In this document: one piece after another, positions 16,100 to 25,245 of the stretch
Layout: every line of letters begins with the position of its first letter
Numbering within the stretch: the first letter of the stretch is position 1
Assembly (NCBI RefSeq): GCF_009183365.2
Contig: NZ_CP068230.1
Location: 1 to 42,500 of the forward strand
Origin: Shewanella algae
GTDB lineage: Bacteria; Pseudomonadota; Gammaproteobacteria; Enterobacterales; Shewanellaceae
Length of the DNA stretch: 42,500 nt
Direction of reading: 5' to 3'
The notes under the pieces: model-generated
Told to the model about the DNA's origin: nothing
Database searches by the model: none
Seen by the model: only the letters and a program-made list of their open reading frames with translations
Program-made: the position numbers and the translations under genes

Positions 16100-17227
16100 T
16101 TAATCCAACTCTGAGCTCTTAACTGTATCTTCGGTCTCCGGATCTCCGCCGGTTTCTGCTGTCGTATTCTGCTTACGGGAACGTTTATAGGCATACATGC
16201 GCTCGTCGGCCAGATGGATTAATGCCATGGGCTCCATATATTCATAGGGACCGGTTTCGGCAATACCGACACTAAGAGAAACCTCTTTGAGTGATTGTTG
16301 TAGATACTGCCTGAGTCGGTCGATAAATACTTCTCTGGCCTGATCTTCGCGGCAGTTGGGCAGTATGATACAGAACTCATCTCCGCCATAACGGAAGCAG
16401 CAGTCCTCCAATCTGGCTGTATTTTTTATCGCATTGGCGACAGTGCAGAGAACTTCATCCCCTAGTCTATGGCCTTGGGTGTCATTGAAGTTTTTGAAGT
16501 CATCTATATCCATATAGATGGCGGAGACCGGCTCGGCTCTCCTTTGTGCCGCTCGGAGGATTCTGGTGGCTATTTCCTGCAGATGGCGCACGTTCAGTAG
16601 CCCAGTTAGGGGATCGGTTCGCGAAAGCTCCTCCAACTGTTGTGTTCTCTGCTTTACCTTGGTCTCCATGCTGAGAGCGTATTGCTCCGCCTTGTACTTG
16701 GCATTCTCTATTTCGGAAACCAGGCTGCGAATGTAGGTATCGAATACCAGGGTCACATCAAACAACATTAACTTGTCCAGGGCGACTCTCGCTTCCTGAA
16801 ACTCTTGCTCCTTAGTCATGGATGTAGCCAATACTTCGTAGAGCAGCGACTTTAGAGTATGAACCGCCGACAAGTAGAGTTTGGGCTCCACACCGATACG
16901 TTTATGTACCAAACCGATACGCAGACGGTTGTTAACATACTCAAGGTCATAAACACCACTAAATAAATCAATAACATACCTTCTTTGTGCCGTACGCAAC
17001 CGAGCGAGAGTGTCTGAGTCGCCAATTAGAAGGGCTATTTCGGAAACACTGGTCTGTAATTGATAAAAACTGTCTACGACCCTGTCTATGTTGTGTTCGA
17101 TAATGGGTTTGCAGGAAAGCAGAGCCTTGATGTCCTGACTGCCGAGATTAAAAAGGGATTTGCGGAAGTCAATTTCCAGCTCAGTGATCCGCATCTGCTC
17201 GAACAGTGTCTGTTCAGTCTGGAGCAT
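16100..17227 (-). CDS. Globin-coupled diguanylate cyclase (haem-based sensor)
   Basis: The 375-residue protein would make cyclic di-GMP under control of a haem-bound gas such as oxygen. Residues 15-165 form a sensor globin: the predicted proximal His108 is in RIGLVHKRIGV and a distal-type Tyr55 in DSFYQLQ, as in DosC-type proteins. A helical linker (165-200) leads to the GGDEF domain, with intact GGDEF at 281-285 and an inhibitory RxxD site (Arg272-Asp275) five residues upstream. I chose ATG at 17227 because it starts just before the globin fold; an in-frame start at 17287 adds 20 residues without clear homology. The short acidic C-terminal tail has no recognised domain. No EAL domain is present. 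Confidence 0.9.
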   Translation of the reverse strand: MLQTEQTLFEQMRITELEIDFRKSLFNLGSQDIKALLSCKPIIEHNIDRVVDSFYQLQTSVSEIALLIGDSDTLARLRTAQRRYVIDLFSGVYDLEYVNNRLRIGLVHKRIGVEPKLYLSAVHTLKSLLYEVLATSMTKEQEFQEARVALDKLMLFDVTLVFDTYIRSLVSEIENAKYKAEQYALSMETKVKQRTQQLEELSRTDPLTGLLNVRHLQEIATRILRAAQRRAEPVSAIYMDIDDFKNFNDTQGHRLGDEVLCTVANAIKNTARLEDCCFRYGGDEFCIILPNCREDQAREVFIDRLRQYLQQSLKEVSLSVGIAETGPYEYMEPMALIHLADERMYAYKRSRKQNTTAETGGDPETEDTVKSSELD

Positions 17228-17325
17228 GATGTTCTCTTCACCGTTATTAGTTACTGAAAGTAAAGATGAAGAATGGACTAAGAGCAAACTATTACGATGG
17301 GGAATCTTGAGTATTTGACGGCAAT

Positions 17326-17367
17326 AAAAAACCGCCGCTTGGCTTTAACTGACCAGGCAGCGGTTTT
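17326..17367 (-). terminator. Rho-independent terminator after fadBA
   Basis: Read on the minus strand, AAAACCGC pairs with GCGGTTTT, with further pairing inside, and a T run follows. It starts about 60 bases after the fadA stop codon and would end the fadBA transcript before the cyclase gene. Confidence 0.8.
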
Positions 17368-17428
17368 CGTTTGAGTTCGCTTGAAAGGGGCTGCTTTTTA
17401 TACGCCCTCAGCCTTGGCTGATATTTAC

Positions 17429-18592
17429 TCAGACACGCTCAAACACAGTGGCAATACCTTGGCCGAGACCAATACACATGGTTGCCAGACCCAAGGTCGC
17501 GTCCTTACTCTCCATCAGATTGATCAAAGTGGTGGAGATACGGGCTCCCGAGCAACCCAGAGGGTGACCCAAAGCGATGGCACCACCATTGAGGTTAACC
17601 TTCTCATCGACCAACTCCATAAGACCCAGGTCTTTCACGCAAGGCAGAGACTGCGCGGCAAAGGCTTCATTCAGCTCAACCAGATCGATATCCGCTATGC
17701 TGAGGCCTGCGCGAGTCAACGCCTTTTGTGTGGCAGGAACCGGGCCATAGCCCATGATTGATGGGTCACAACCGGCAACCGCCATCGACTTGATACGAGC
17801 TCGGATAGGCAGTCCCAGCGCCTTGGCTTTCTCTTCTTCCATCACCAGCATGGCAGATGCGCCATCGGACAGGGCCGAAGAGGTACCAGCGGTAACAGTG
17901 CCGTTGGCCGGGTCAAACACGGGACGCAGGCCCGCCAGCGATTCCATACTGGTTTCAGGGCGGATCACTTCGTCATAATCGATTTTGATCAAGGCACCAT
18001 TGGCATCATGGCCTTCGATAGCCTGGATTTCTCTGGCAAAACGGCCTTCAACTGTGGCTGCATGCGCACGTTTGTGCGAGCGCACGGCAAACTCATCCTG
18101 CATTTCACGGCTGATACCGTGCATGCGACCGAGCATTTCCGCCGTCAGTCCCATCATGCCGGCTGCCTTGGCAACCCGGGTAGCCAGGCCAGGGTGGAAG
18201 TCGACCCCATGACTCATGGGAACATGACCCATATGTTCAACACCACCAATGATGAAGGTATCACCCATGCCAGTCATGATGGCCCTGGCTGCCTGGTGAA
18301 TGGCTTCCATGGATGAGCCACAGAGACGGTTTACGGTAACTGCGCCAACCTGCTTGGGGATACCCGCGAGCAGAGAGGCATTACGGGCGATATTGAAACC
18401 TTGCTCCAGAGTCTGCTGCACACAGCCCCAGATAACGTCTTCTATGGTGCCGGGATCTAACTGGGGATTACGTACCAGCAGGGCTTTCATCAACTCGGCA
18501 GAGAGTGTCTCTGCACGAACATTTCTAAAAACACCGGCCTTGGAACGGCCCATGGGTGTACGAATGCAATCTACGATAACTGCTTGTTTCAT
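17429..18592 (-). CDS. fadA: 3-ketoacyl-CoA thiolase FadA
   Basis: FadA is the beta subunit of the fatty-acid oxidation complex and cleaves 3-ketoacyl-CoA to acetyl-CoA and a shortened acyl-CoA. The 387 residues equal the E. coli length. The acyl-accepting Cys91 lies in NRLCGSS; the GGAIALGHPLGCSGAR block and the C-terminal CIGLGQG hold the other catalytic His and Cys. It follows fadB by 21 bases with an AAAGGA ribosome-binding site, so fadB and fadA form one operon. Confidence 0.97.
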   Translation of the reverse strand: MKQAVIVDCIRTPMGRSKAGVFRNVRAETLSAELMKALLVRNPQLDPGTIEDVIWGCVQQTLEQGFNIARNASLLAGIPKQVGAVTVNRLCGSSMEAIHQAARAIMTGMGDTFIIGGVEHMGHVPMSHGVDFHPGLATRVAKAAGMMGLTAEMLGRMHGISREMQDEFAVRSHKRAHAATVEGRFAREIQAIEGHDANGALIKIDYDEVIRPETSMESLAGLRPVFDPANGTVTAGTSSALSDGASAMLVMEEEKAKALGLPIRARIKSMAVAGCDPSIMGYGPVPATQKALTRAGLSIADIDLVELNEAFAAQSLPCVKDLGLMELVDEKVNLNGGAIALGHPLGCSGARISTTLINLMESKDATLGLATMCIGLGQGIATVFERV

Positions 18593-18613
18593 GGTTAAAA
18601 TCCTTTCCGCAAA

Positions 18614-20764
18614 TTAGGCCTGATAGTAAGAACCGTTGTTGGCTGCCAGTTCACGCATGCCATCGGTCACCTGGTAGAGTCCCCCCAGGTGGGCGTATTT
18701 GTCAGCCAGGGCGACAAAGTTGGCAACGCCCATGGTATCCAGATAGCGGAACACACCGCCTCTGAATGGTGGGAAGCCAAGACCATATACTAGACCCATG
18801 TCGGCTTCGGCCGGGGTGGCTACTATGCCTTCTTCCAGGCAGCGTACGGTTTCAATAATCATGGGGATCATGGTGCGGGCGATGACTTCATCGCTGCTGA
18901 ACTCTTTGAGTTCACCGAATTCGGCCTGCAGTAATTCGTAGCTGACAGGATCCTTGTCTTTCTTCGGCTTACCACGCTTATCCACAGAATACTGGTAGAA
19001 ACCTTTACCGTTCTTCTGCCCCAGGCGTTCATGGCCAAACATGATATCTATGGCGTCTTTGCCTGTTTTTCCCATACGGTCCGGGAAGCCTTCGGCCATG
19101 ACGGCCTGGGCGTGATGGCCGGTATCCAAACCGACTACATCCAACAGATAAGCCGGGCCCATAGGCCAACCAAACTGTTTCTCCATCACCTTGTCGACGG
19201 CGATAAAGTCTGCACCATCGGCCAGCAGGCCGTTAAAACCGGCGAAATAGGGGAAGAGTACCCGGTTAACGAAGAAGCCGGGGCAGTCGTTGACCACTAT
19301 CGGCGTCTTACCCATCTTGCTGGCATAGGCCACTACAGAGGAGATGGTTTCTTCCGAGCTGTGTTCACCACGGATCACTTCCACCAGAGGCATCTTGTGC
19401 ACTGGGTTGAAGAAGTGCATACCGCAGAAGCGGGAAGGGTCTTTCAGACTCTTGGCAAGCAGGTTAATCGAGATGGTTGAGGTGTTGGATGCTATGATGG
19501 CATCGGCAGCTAGCTGCTGTTCGACTTCGGCCAGCACAGTCGCCTTAACCTTGGGATGTTCTACTACCGCTTCTACTACTATATTGGCGTCTTTGACGGC
19601 GCTGTAATCGAGCGATGGGGTGATGTTATTGAGCACTTTGGCCATCTTGGCCGGGGTGGAGCGACCACGCTCTACCTGGGCCGTCAGTAGCTTGGCCGCC
19701 TCGTTAAGGCCGAGATCCAGCGCCTTCTGCGCTATGTCCTTCATCACAATCGGCGTACCCTTGCTGGCACTTTGGTAGGCGATACCGCCGCCCATAATGC
19801 CTGCGCCCAATACCGCGGCTTGTTCAATGTTCTTGGCTTGTTTGGCGGCCTTCTTGGCTTTGCCTTTGACCTGTTGGTCATTGAGGAAGATGCCGATCAG
19901 CGCCTTGGCCACATCTGTTTTGGCCAGTTGAATAAAGGCTTGATGTTCTACCAATAAGGCTTCTTCGCGCCCCAGACCGGCAGCCTTTTCCACAACGTTA
20001 ACCGCCGCCATGGGCGCCGGATAGTGCTTGCCGGCAACGGAAAACACCATGCCCTTGGCTGTGGTGAACGACATCATGGCTTCCAGCTTGGGCAGTGTCA
20101 GTGGCGACTGTTTACGTTGACGGCGGCTCTGCCAGTCAAGTTTGCCAGCCAGCGCGTCCTGTAGCATCTGTAGTGCTGCGGCCTGGAGCTGCTCTGGAGC
20201 CACTACTGCATCTACTGCGCCGACTTTGAGAGCGGCTTCCGGGCGTTGGTCTTTGCCTGTGGTGATCCACTCCAGTGCATTATCTGCACCTATCACTCTG
20301 GGTAGGCGCACTGTGCCACCGAATCCTGGGATGATCCCCAGCTTGGTTTCCGGCAGGCCGATTCGGGCACTGGTGTCGGCAATGCGGAAGTCTGTGGCCA
20401 AAATGGTTTCGCAACCACCGCCCAAGGCAAAACCATTGATGGCAGAAGCGGTTGGGAAAGGCATGTCTTCCAGCTTGTTGAATACCGCATTGGCTTGCTG
20501 CAACCATGACAAGAGTACTTCATCTTCCTGAGCGAACAACCCAAGGAACTCAGTAATGTCGGCACCGACAATAAAGGCATCTTTGGCCGATGTCAGCAGC
20601 AGTGCCTTAACGCTGGATTCTGCTTTGATGGCGTCCAGTGCCTCATCCAGAGAGGTCAGGGTGGCGCGGTCGAATTTGTTTACCGATCCTTCGGCATTGA
20701 AGCAAAGGCGGGCGATATTATTCTCGAGTAACTCAACCTGAATCATCGAATTTTGGTAGATCAT
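18614..20764 (-). CDS. fadB: Fatty-acid oxidation complex alpha subunit FadB
   Basis: FadB has enoyl-CoA hydratase/isomerase activity in its N-terminal half and 3-hydroxyacyl-CoA dehydrogenase activity in its C-terminal half. Hydratase residues Glu119 and Glu139 and the dehydrogenase His450 fall at the numbers known for E. coli FadB. The NAD-binding GAGIMG lies at 320-325. I chose ATG 20764 (MIYQNS) over an in-frame ATG nine bases upstream, because the AAGGA site is at proper spacing only for this one; this gives 716 residues. A 16-bp operator-like palindrome lies about 100 bases upstream. It is divergent from pepQ. Confidence 0.97.
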   Translation of the reverse strand: MIYQNSMIQVELLENNIARLCFNAEGSVNKFDRATLTSLDEALDAIKAESSVKALLLTSAKDAFIVGADITEFLGLFAQEDEVLLSWLQQANAVFNKLEDMPFPTASAINGFALGGGCETILATDFRIADTSARIGLPETKLGIIPGFGGTVRLPRVIGADNALEWITTGKDQRPEAALKVGAVDAVVAPEQLQAAALQMLQDALAGKLDWQSRRQRKQSPLTLPKLEAMMSFTTAKGMVFSVAGKHYPAPMAAVNVVEKAAGLGREEALLVEHQAFIQLAKTDVAKALIGIFLNDQQVKGKAKKAAKQAKNIEQAAVLGAGIMGGGIAYQSASKGTPIVMKDIAQKALDLGLNEAAKLLTAQVERGRSTPAKMAKVLNNITPSLDYSAVKDANIVVEAVVEHPKVKATVLAEVEQQLAADAIIASNTSTISINLLAKSLKDPSRFCGMHFFNPVHKMPLVEVIRGEHSSEETISSVVAYASKMGKTPIVVNDCPGFFVNRVLFPYFAGFNGLLADGADFIAVDKVMEKQFGWPMGPAYLLDVVGLDTGHHAQAVMAEGFPDRMGKTGKDAIDIMFGHERLGQKNGKGFYQYSVDKRGKPKKDKDPVSYELLQAEFGELKEFSSDEVIARTMIPMIIETVRCLEEGIVATPAEADMGLVYGLGFPPFRGGVFRYLDTMGVANFVALADKYAHLGGLYQVTDGMRELAANNGSYYQA

Positions 20765-20864
20765 TGCTTGCATCCTTATTGCTTAGGAGTAGGGCAGCTC
20801 AGGCCATCATTTGACCAGTTGTTGCTCAGTGTGCTTCGAAAAAAGGAAAAATACAACACCCAAT

Positions 20865-20880
20865 TTAAACGATCGTTTAA
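20865..20880. promoter_or_regulatory. Candidate fatty-acid regulator operator (PsrA-like palindrome)
   Basis: TTAAACGATCGTTTAA is a perfect 16-bp palindrome between divergent fadB and pepQ. Its ACGnnCGT centre with AT-rich arms resembles sites of the TetR-type regulator PsrA, which controls beta-oxidation genes in Shewanella and Pseudomonas. A FadR-like half-site (GACCAGTT, 20813-20820) lies closer to fadB. The regulator assignment is inference; the palindrome itself is certain. Confidence 0.6.
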
Positions 20881-21003
20881 TTGCTTACCGGTTAGCTGCA
20901 AATTTCAGCTTTGTGATACACTGCACACTGGCTTTTGTTGTAACTGTGAACAGCTTCCAATAGCAAGGGGAACCTTGATTTCAGATAACAGGAACGGCTT
21001 ATT

Positions 21004-22323
21004 ATGCAACTGGCTCAGCATTATCAATCACATATAAACACTCTTAATCAAAGGGTTGCCGAGATTTGTGCCCGTGAGGGACTGTCTGGATTGGCAATTC
21101 ATTCGGGTCAACCACACAGGCAGTTTCTGGACGATATCGATTACCCCTTCAAGGTGAATCCCCATTTCAAGGCCTGGGTGCCTTTACTGGAAACACCTCA
21201 CTGTTGGCTGCTGGTCAATGGTCGTGACAAGCCTGTACTGATCTTCTACCGTCCCGAAGACTTCTGGCATAAGGTGACAGATCTGCCGCAAAGTTTTTGG
21301 TGTGACAGTTTTGATATCCGTATTTTGACCAAGGCCGATAAGGTGGCGGACCTCCTGCCTGTGGCCGAAGGTCGCTGGGCCTATGTAGGTGAACACCTGG
21401 AAGTGGCTTCTGTGCTCGGGTTTAACAACTGTAATCCCGAAGCCGTAATGAGTTACATGCACTTTTATCGTGCCTGTAAGACAGATTACGAGTTGGAATG
21501 TATGCGTCAGGCTAACCGCATTGCGGTCAAGGGCCATCGCGCGGCCAAGAACGCCTTCTACAGTGGTGCCAGTGAGTTTGAAATCCAGCAGCAATATCTA
21601 AGTGCCATAGCACAAGGGGAGAATCAGGTTCCTTATGGCAACATCATAGCCCTCAACCAAAATGCGGCTATTTTGCATTACACTGCGTTGGAGCATGAAA
21701 GCCCACAGCAGAGGTTGTCTTTTCTGATCGATGCAGGTGCTTCTTTCCACGGCTATGCCGCCGATATCAGCCGTACCCATGCTTTTGAAAAAAATCGGTT
21801 CCACGATCTTATCCAGGCGATGAATCAACTGCAGCTTCAACTGATTGAGCACTTGCGACCCGGCAAACGTTATACCGAGCTGCATCTGCTGGCTCATCAA
21901 CAGCTGGCGACTCTGTTACTTGAAGCCGGCCTGGCCAAAGGCTCACAAGAGACGCTGTTGGAGCAGGGCATTACCCGGGCGTTTTTCCCTCACGGGCTGG
22001 GGCATATGTTGGGATTGCAGGTGCATGATGTAGGTGGTTTCTTCAATGACGAACGCGGCACTCATGTGGCCCCTCCGGAAGAGCACCCGTTTCTGCGCTG
22101 CACCAGGACTATGGCGCCCGGGCATGTAGTAACCATAGAACCCGGGCTCTACTTCATCGACAGCCTGTTGGCGCCACTCAAACAAGATGGCCGCAAGGCG
22201 TTAGTGGATTGGGACCTGATCGCCAGTTTGCGCCCGTTTGGTGGGATCCGTATCGAAGACAATGTCATAATCCACGCCCATGGCAACGAAAACATGACTC
22301 GAGAGTCCGGTCTCATTGATTGA
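21004..22323 (+). CDS. pepQ: Xaa-Pro dipeptidase (prolidase)
   Basis: PepQ cleaves dipeptides with a C-terminal proline in the cytoplasm; related enzymes from marine bacteria also hydrolyse organophosphates. The 439-residue protein has a creatinase-like N-terminal domain and a pita-bread catalytic domain with the dinuclear metal ligands Asp243, Asp254, His334, Glu379 and Glu418. It is divergent from fadB and overlaps the next gene, yigZ, by 8 bases. The pepQ-yigZ-trkH-hemG order is the same as in E. coli, which supports the call. Confidence 0.96.
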   Translation: MQLAQHYQSHINTLNQRVAEICAREGLSGLAIHSGQPHRQFLDDIDYPFKVNPHFKAWVPLLETPHCWLLVNGRDKPVLIFYRPEDFWHKVTDLPQSFWCDSFDIRILTKADKVADLLPVAEGRWAYVGEHLEVASVLGFNNCNPEAVMSYMHFYRACKTDYELECMRQANRIAVKGHRAAKNAFYSGASEFEIQQQYLSAIAQGENQVPYGNIIALNQNAAILHYTALEHESPQQRLSFLIDAGASFHGYAADISRTHAFEKNRFHDLIQAMNQLQLQLIEHLRPGKRYTELHLLAHQQLATLLLEAGLAKGSQETLLEQGITRAFFPHGLGHMLGLQVHDVGGFFNDERGTHVAPPEEHPFLRCTRTMAPGHVVTIEPGLYFIDSLLAPLKQDGRKALVDWDLIASLRPFGGIRIEDNVIIHAHGNENMTRESGLID

Positions 22324-22930
22324 AAGTTATCCCATTGCGGCCGAAGAACAGGAATATGAAGAGGAGATAAAGCACAGCCGCTTTATCTCTCTCGTATTTC
22401 CCTGTCATTCGCCGGAAGAGTTTAAACAGCAACTACAACAGATAAAGCAGCGTTATCCTGGTGCCAGTCATTATTGCCAGGCATTTATTTGTGGTGCACC
22501 CATGGGGCAGTCGGCCATGGGTTCGAGTGATGATGGCGAGCCGGGCGGTAGTGCCGGTCGCCCCATGTTGGCGGTATTGCTGGGGGCTGGCATAGGCGAG
22601 ATTGGCGCGGTTGTAGTGCGTTACTATGGTGGCACCAAGTTGGGTGTGGGTGGGCTGGTTCGTGCCTACAGTAGTGGGCTCAAGCAGATGTTGCCCAGGC
22701 TGGCGACCAAGACCAAAATGCTTAGGGAAAAAGGCAGTCTGGTTTGCCGTTACGACCAATTGGCCGATGTCGAACATCTGCTGCAGAGGCTCGATGTGTT
22801 GATAGAGGGGCGGGAGTTTTCAGAGCTGATTCGGCTGACACTGGCTGTGCCCTTATCTGTTACCGGAAGCATCAATAAGGAGCTGGCTCCCATGAGCCAA
22901 GGCCAGTTAAAGATAGATTTTTCACAGTGA
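22316..22930 (+). CDS. yigZ: YigZ/IMPACT-family protein
   Basis: The 204-residue protein belongs to the UPF0029/IMPACT family; its biochemical role in bacteria is unsettled. It has the family blocks SRFISL, SDDGEPGGSAGRPML and VVVRYYGGTKLGVGGLVRAY. The best start is TTG 22316, inside the end of pepQ, because no ATG or GTG occurs near the homologous N-terminus (ESYPI...EEIKHSRF). The 8-base overlap suggests translational coupling with pepQ. Confidence 0.9.
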   Translation: MIESYPIAAEEQEYEEEIKHSRFISLVFPCHSPEEFKQQLQQIKQRYPGASHYCQAFICGAPMGQSAMGSSDDGEPGGSAGRPMLAVLLGAGIGEIGAVVVRYYGGTKLGVGGLVRAYSSGLKQMLPRLATKTKMLREKGSLVCRYDQLADVEHLLQRLDVLIEGREFSELIRLTLAVPLSVTGSINKELAPMSQGQLKIDFSQ

Positions 22931-22994
22931 ACACTCTGATAACTTGTGCGACAATGCTGGGTTTTATTGGCCAATGGACTGATTGAAAAACGGC

Positions 22995-24452
22995 ATGCAT
23001 TACCGAACAATTACCCGTATTACCGGGTTACTGATAGGGCTCTTCTCCATCACTATGCTGCCTCCGGCATTGGTGGCCCTTATCTATGAAGACGGCGGTG
23101 GTACAGCCTTTATCAAGGCCTTCTTTATCAGTCTATTTATCGGCTTCTGGCTCTGGTATCCCAATCGCCACCATAAGGCAGAACTCAAGACCCGAGAGGG
23201 TTTTTTGATTGTTGTGCTGTTCTGGACCGTACTTGGTGCCATAGGTACCTTGCCCTTTTTGCTATCGAAACAGCCGGACTTGTCGCTGGCCGACAGTATT
23301 TTTGAATCTTTTTCGGCACTGACAACCACAGGGGCCACTGTGATTGTCGGCCTGGATAACCTGCCAAAGGCGATACTCTTTTATCGTCACTTGCTGCAAT
23401 GGCTAGGTGGTATGGGAATTATTGTGCTGGCGGTGGCTATTCTGCCGGTGTTGGGGATTGGGGGGATGCAGCTTTACCGGGCTGAGATCCCCGGGCCCGT
23501 AAAAGATTCCAAGATGACCCCCAGGATTGCCGAAACGGCCAAGACGCTCTGGTATATCTATCTGATGTTGACCCTGGCCTGTGCCGGCGCTTACTGGCTC
23601 GCAGGTATGAGTGCCTTCGATGCCATCAGCCATTCATTTTCTACTATCGCCATCGGCGGCTTCTCCACCCATGATGCCAGCATGGGCTACTTTCAAAGCC
23701 CGACCATCAATTTAATTTGTGTGGTATTTCTACTGATTGCGGCCGTGAACTTCAGCCTGCACTTTGCGGCATTTTCCCGCCGGGGGATCAACTTCAAGGT
23801 TTACTTTCGTGATGCCGAATTCAAGGCGCTTATCGGTATTCAGTTACTGCTGACCGCTATCTGTTTCGCCACCTTGTATCACTCGGGTATCTACGACTCA
23901 CCGGAACAAACTCTGGATCATGCGCTGTTTCAGGCGGTATCCATTTCCACCACAGCCGGTTTTGGTACCGAGAGCTTTCATGTTTGGCCGCTGTTTCTGC
24001 CTATTCTGTTGATGTTTTCCAGCTTTATCGGCGGCAGCGGTGGTTCTACTGCCGGCGGGATCAAGGTTATCCGCGTGGTGCTACTGTTACTGCAGGGCTC
24101 GCGCGAGCTTAAGCGTCTAATTCATCCCAGGGCCATGTTCTCCATTCGTATCGGTTCCAAGGCGTTGCCGGATAGGGTGATAGACGCTGTTTGGGGCTTC
24201 TTCTCCGCTTATGCTCTGGTGTTTGTCATCTGTATGCTGGTCCTGATGGCCATGGGGATGGATGCGATTACGGCCTTCAGTGCCACCGCAGCTTGCCTCA
24301 ACAACCTGGGGCCAGGCCTTGGCGAAGTTGCCAGCAACTACGCCAGCATAGGTGACGGAGCCAAATACGTGCTTGTGGTTGCCATGTTGTTTGGGCGCTT
24401 GGAAATCTTTACCTTATTGGTGTTGTTTACCCCGACTTTCTGGAAGAACTGA
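22995..24452 (+). CDS. trkH: Trk potassium uptake protein TrkH (first copy)
   Basis: TrkH is the channel-like inner-membrane subunit of the Trk potassium importer, gated by TrkA. The four selectivity-filter-like loops are visible: TTTGAT (110-115), the AIGGFS region, TTAGFG and NNLGPGLG. I chose ATG 22995 (MHYRTITRITGLL) over an in-frame TTG 12 bases upstream; it matches the E. coli N-terminus and gives 485 residues, close to E. coli TrkH. Its last base is the first base of the hemG start codon. A second TrkH is encoded at 27008-28450. Confidence 0.95.
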   Translation: MHYRTITRITGLLIGLFSITMLPPALVALIYEDGGGTAFIKAFFISLFIGFWLWYPNRHHKAELKTREGFLIVVLFWTVLGAIGTLPFLLSKQPDLSLADSIFESFSALTTTGATVIVGLDNLPKAILFYRHLLQWLGGMGIIVLAVAILPVLGIGGMQLYRAEIPGPVKDSKMTPRIAETAKTLWYIYLMLTLACAGAYWLAGMSAFDAISHSFSTIAIGGFSTHDASMGYFQSPTINLICVVFLLIAAVNFSLHFAAFSRRGINFKVYFRDAEFKALIGIQLLLTAICFATLYHSGIYDSPEQTLDHALFQAVSISTTAGFGTESFHVWPLFLPILLMFSSFIGGSGGSTAGGIKVIRVVLLLLQGSRELKRLIHPRAMFSIRIGSKALPDRVIDAVWGFFSAYALVFVICMLVLMAMGMDAITAFSATAACLNNLGPGLGEVASNYASIGDGAKYVLVVAMLFGRLEIFTLLVLFTPTFWKN

Positions 24453-24979
24453 TGAGCAAGACTCTGATTATTTACTCGACCGTTGATGGCCAGACCAAGG
24501 CAATATGCCAGACCATGGCCGATGAATTGAGCCAAGCGGGTGAGATAGTCTCTATGGTATCGCTGGCTGAGGTGGAAACCGATACGTTACCGACATTCGA
24601 TAAAATCTTGGTGGGTGCCAGCATACGTTATGGTAAGCATAGGCCTGAGCTGTATCGTTTCGTCAATAACCATCATGCGCTGCTGAACGCCAAGAAGAAC
24701 GCCTTCTTTACCGTGAATGTTGTGGCCCGCAAGCCGGAAAAGAATACGCCGGAAACCAACCCTTATATGCAGAAGTTTTTGCAGTTATCCCTGTGGCAGC
24801 CACAGTTGCAAGGCGTGTTTGCCGGCAAGATAGCCTATCCCAACTACGGTTTATTTGACCGTAGCATGATTCGGCTGATTATGTGGATAACCAAGGGGCC
24901 AACAGATACCAGCGGTACTTATGAATTCACCGATTGGCAGCGGGTGAAGACATTTGCTGCCGAGTTTGCCGAGCTTTAA
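24452..24979 (+). CDS. hemG: Menaquinone-dependent protoporphyrinogen IX dehydrogenase (first copy)
   Basis: HemG is a flavodoxin-like, FMN-binding enzyme that oxidises protoporphyrinogen IX to protoporphyrin IX and passes electrons to the quinone pool. The 175-residue protein has the FMN phosphate loop YSTVDGQTK at residues 8-16 and the HemG-specific insert around VNVVARKPEKNTPETNPY. It overlaps trkH by one base (TGATG), as in the E. coli trkH-hemG pair. A miniature IS5-like element begins 4 bases after its stop codon. A paralogue lies 0.8 kb downstream. Confidence 0.95.
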   Translation: MSKTLIIYSTVDGQTKAICQTMADELSQAGEIVSMVSLAEVETDTLPTFDKILVGASIRYGKHRPELYRFVNNHHALLNAKKNAFFTVNVVARKPEKNTPETNPYMQKFLQLSLWQPQLQGVFAGKIAYPNYGLFDRSMIRLIMWITKGPTDTSGTYEFTDWQRVKTFAAEFAEL

Positions 24980-24982
24980 TAA

Positions 24983-25245
24983 GGAAGGTGCGAATAAGTC
25001 CTCGTGGCACTCTGGCTTGCACAGCAATTGGCGTTCAAGGCATCTGACTGAAGGCATGCCGGGGCCTGTCGAGGTTGGATAACGCAGAAAGCCGGTTGCT
25101 GTGAAAGCCCCTAAGGGCGTGGCTTACAGGCCTGCCTGCTGCGTTGTGCTTCTTGCAAAGGACTAGGCCATTTGCTGCGAACCACGCCTTGCATCCAGGC
25201 CCGTAAGCCGACGCAGAGCACACATGGGACTTGTTCGCACCTTCC
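24983..25245. mobile_element. Miniature element (MITE-like) with IS5-type inverted repeats
   Basis: GGAAGGTGCGAATAAGTCC at 24983-25001 is matched at 25227-25245 by its reverse complement with one mismatch (18 of 19). The right-end version, GGAAGGTGCGAACAAGTCC, agrees with the E. coli IS5 terminus as I remember it. The 263-bp element has no open frame long enough for a transposase, so it would be non-autonomous. Flanks are ATAA on the left and CTAA on the right; CTAA fits the YTAR target of IS5, so the left copy may have changed by one base. It lies exactly between the convergent stop codons of hemG and the ArsR gene. Confidence 0.75.

Noticed and set aside
18978..24890. Two perfect 9-bp DnaA boxes (TTATCCACA at 18978-18986 and its complement at 24882-24890)
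   Set aside because: Each lies inside a coding sequence (fadB and hemG), far apart and with no AT-rich unwinding region. A 9-mer can occur by chance at about this level, so this is not evidence of an origin.
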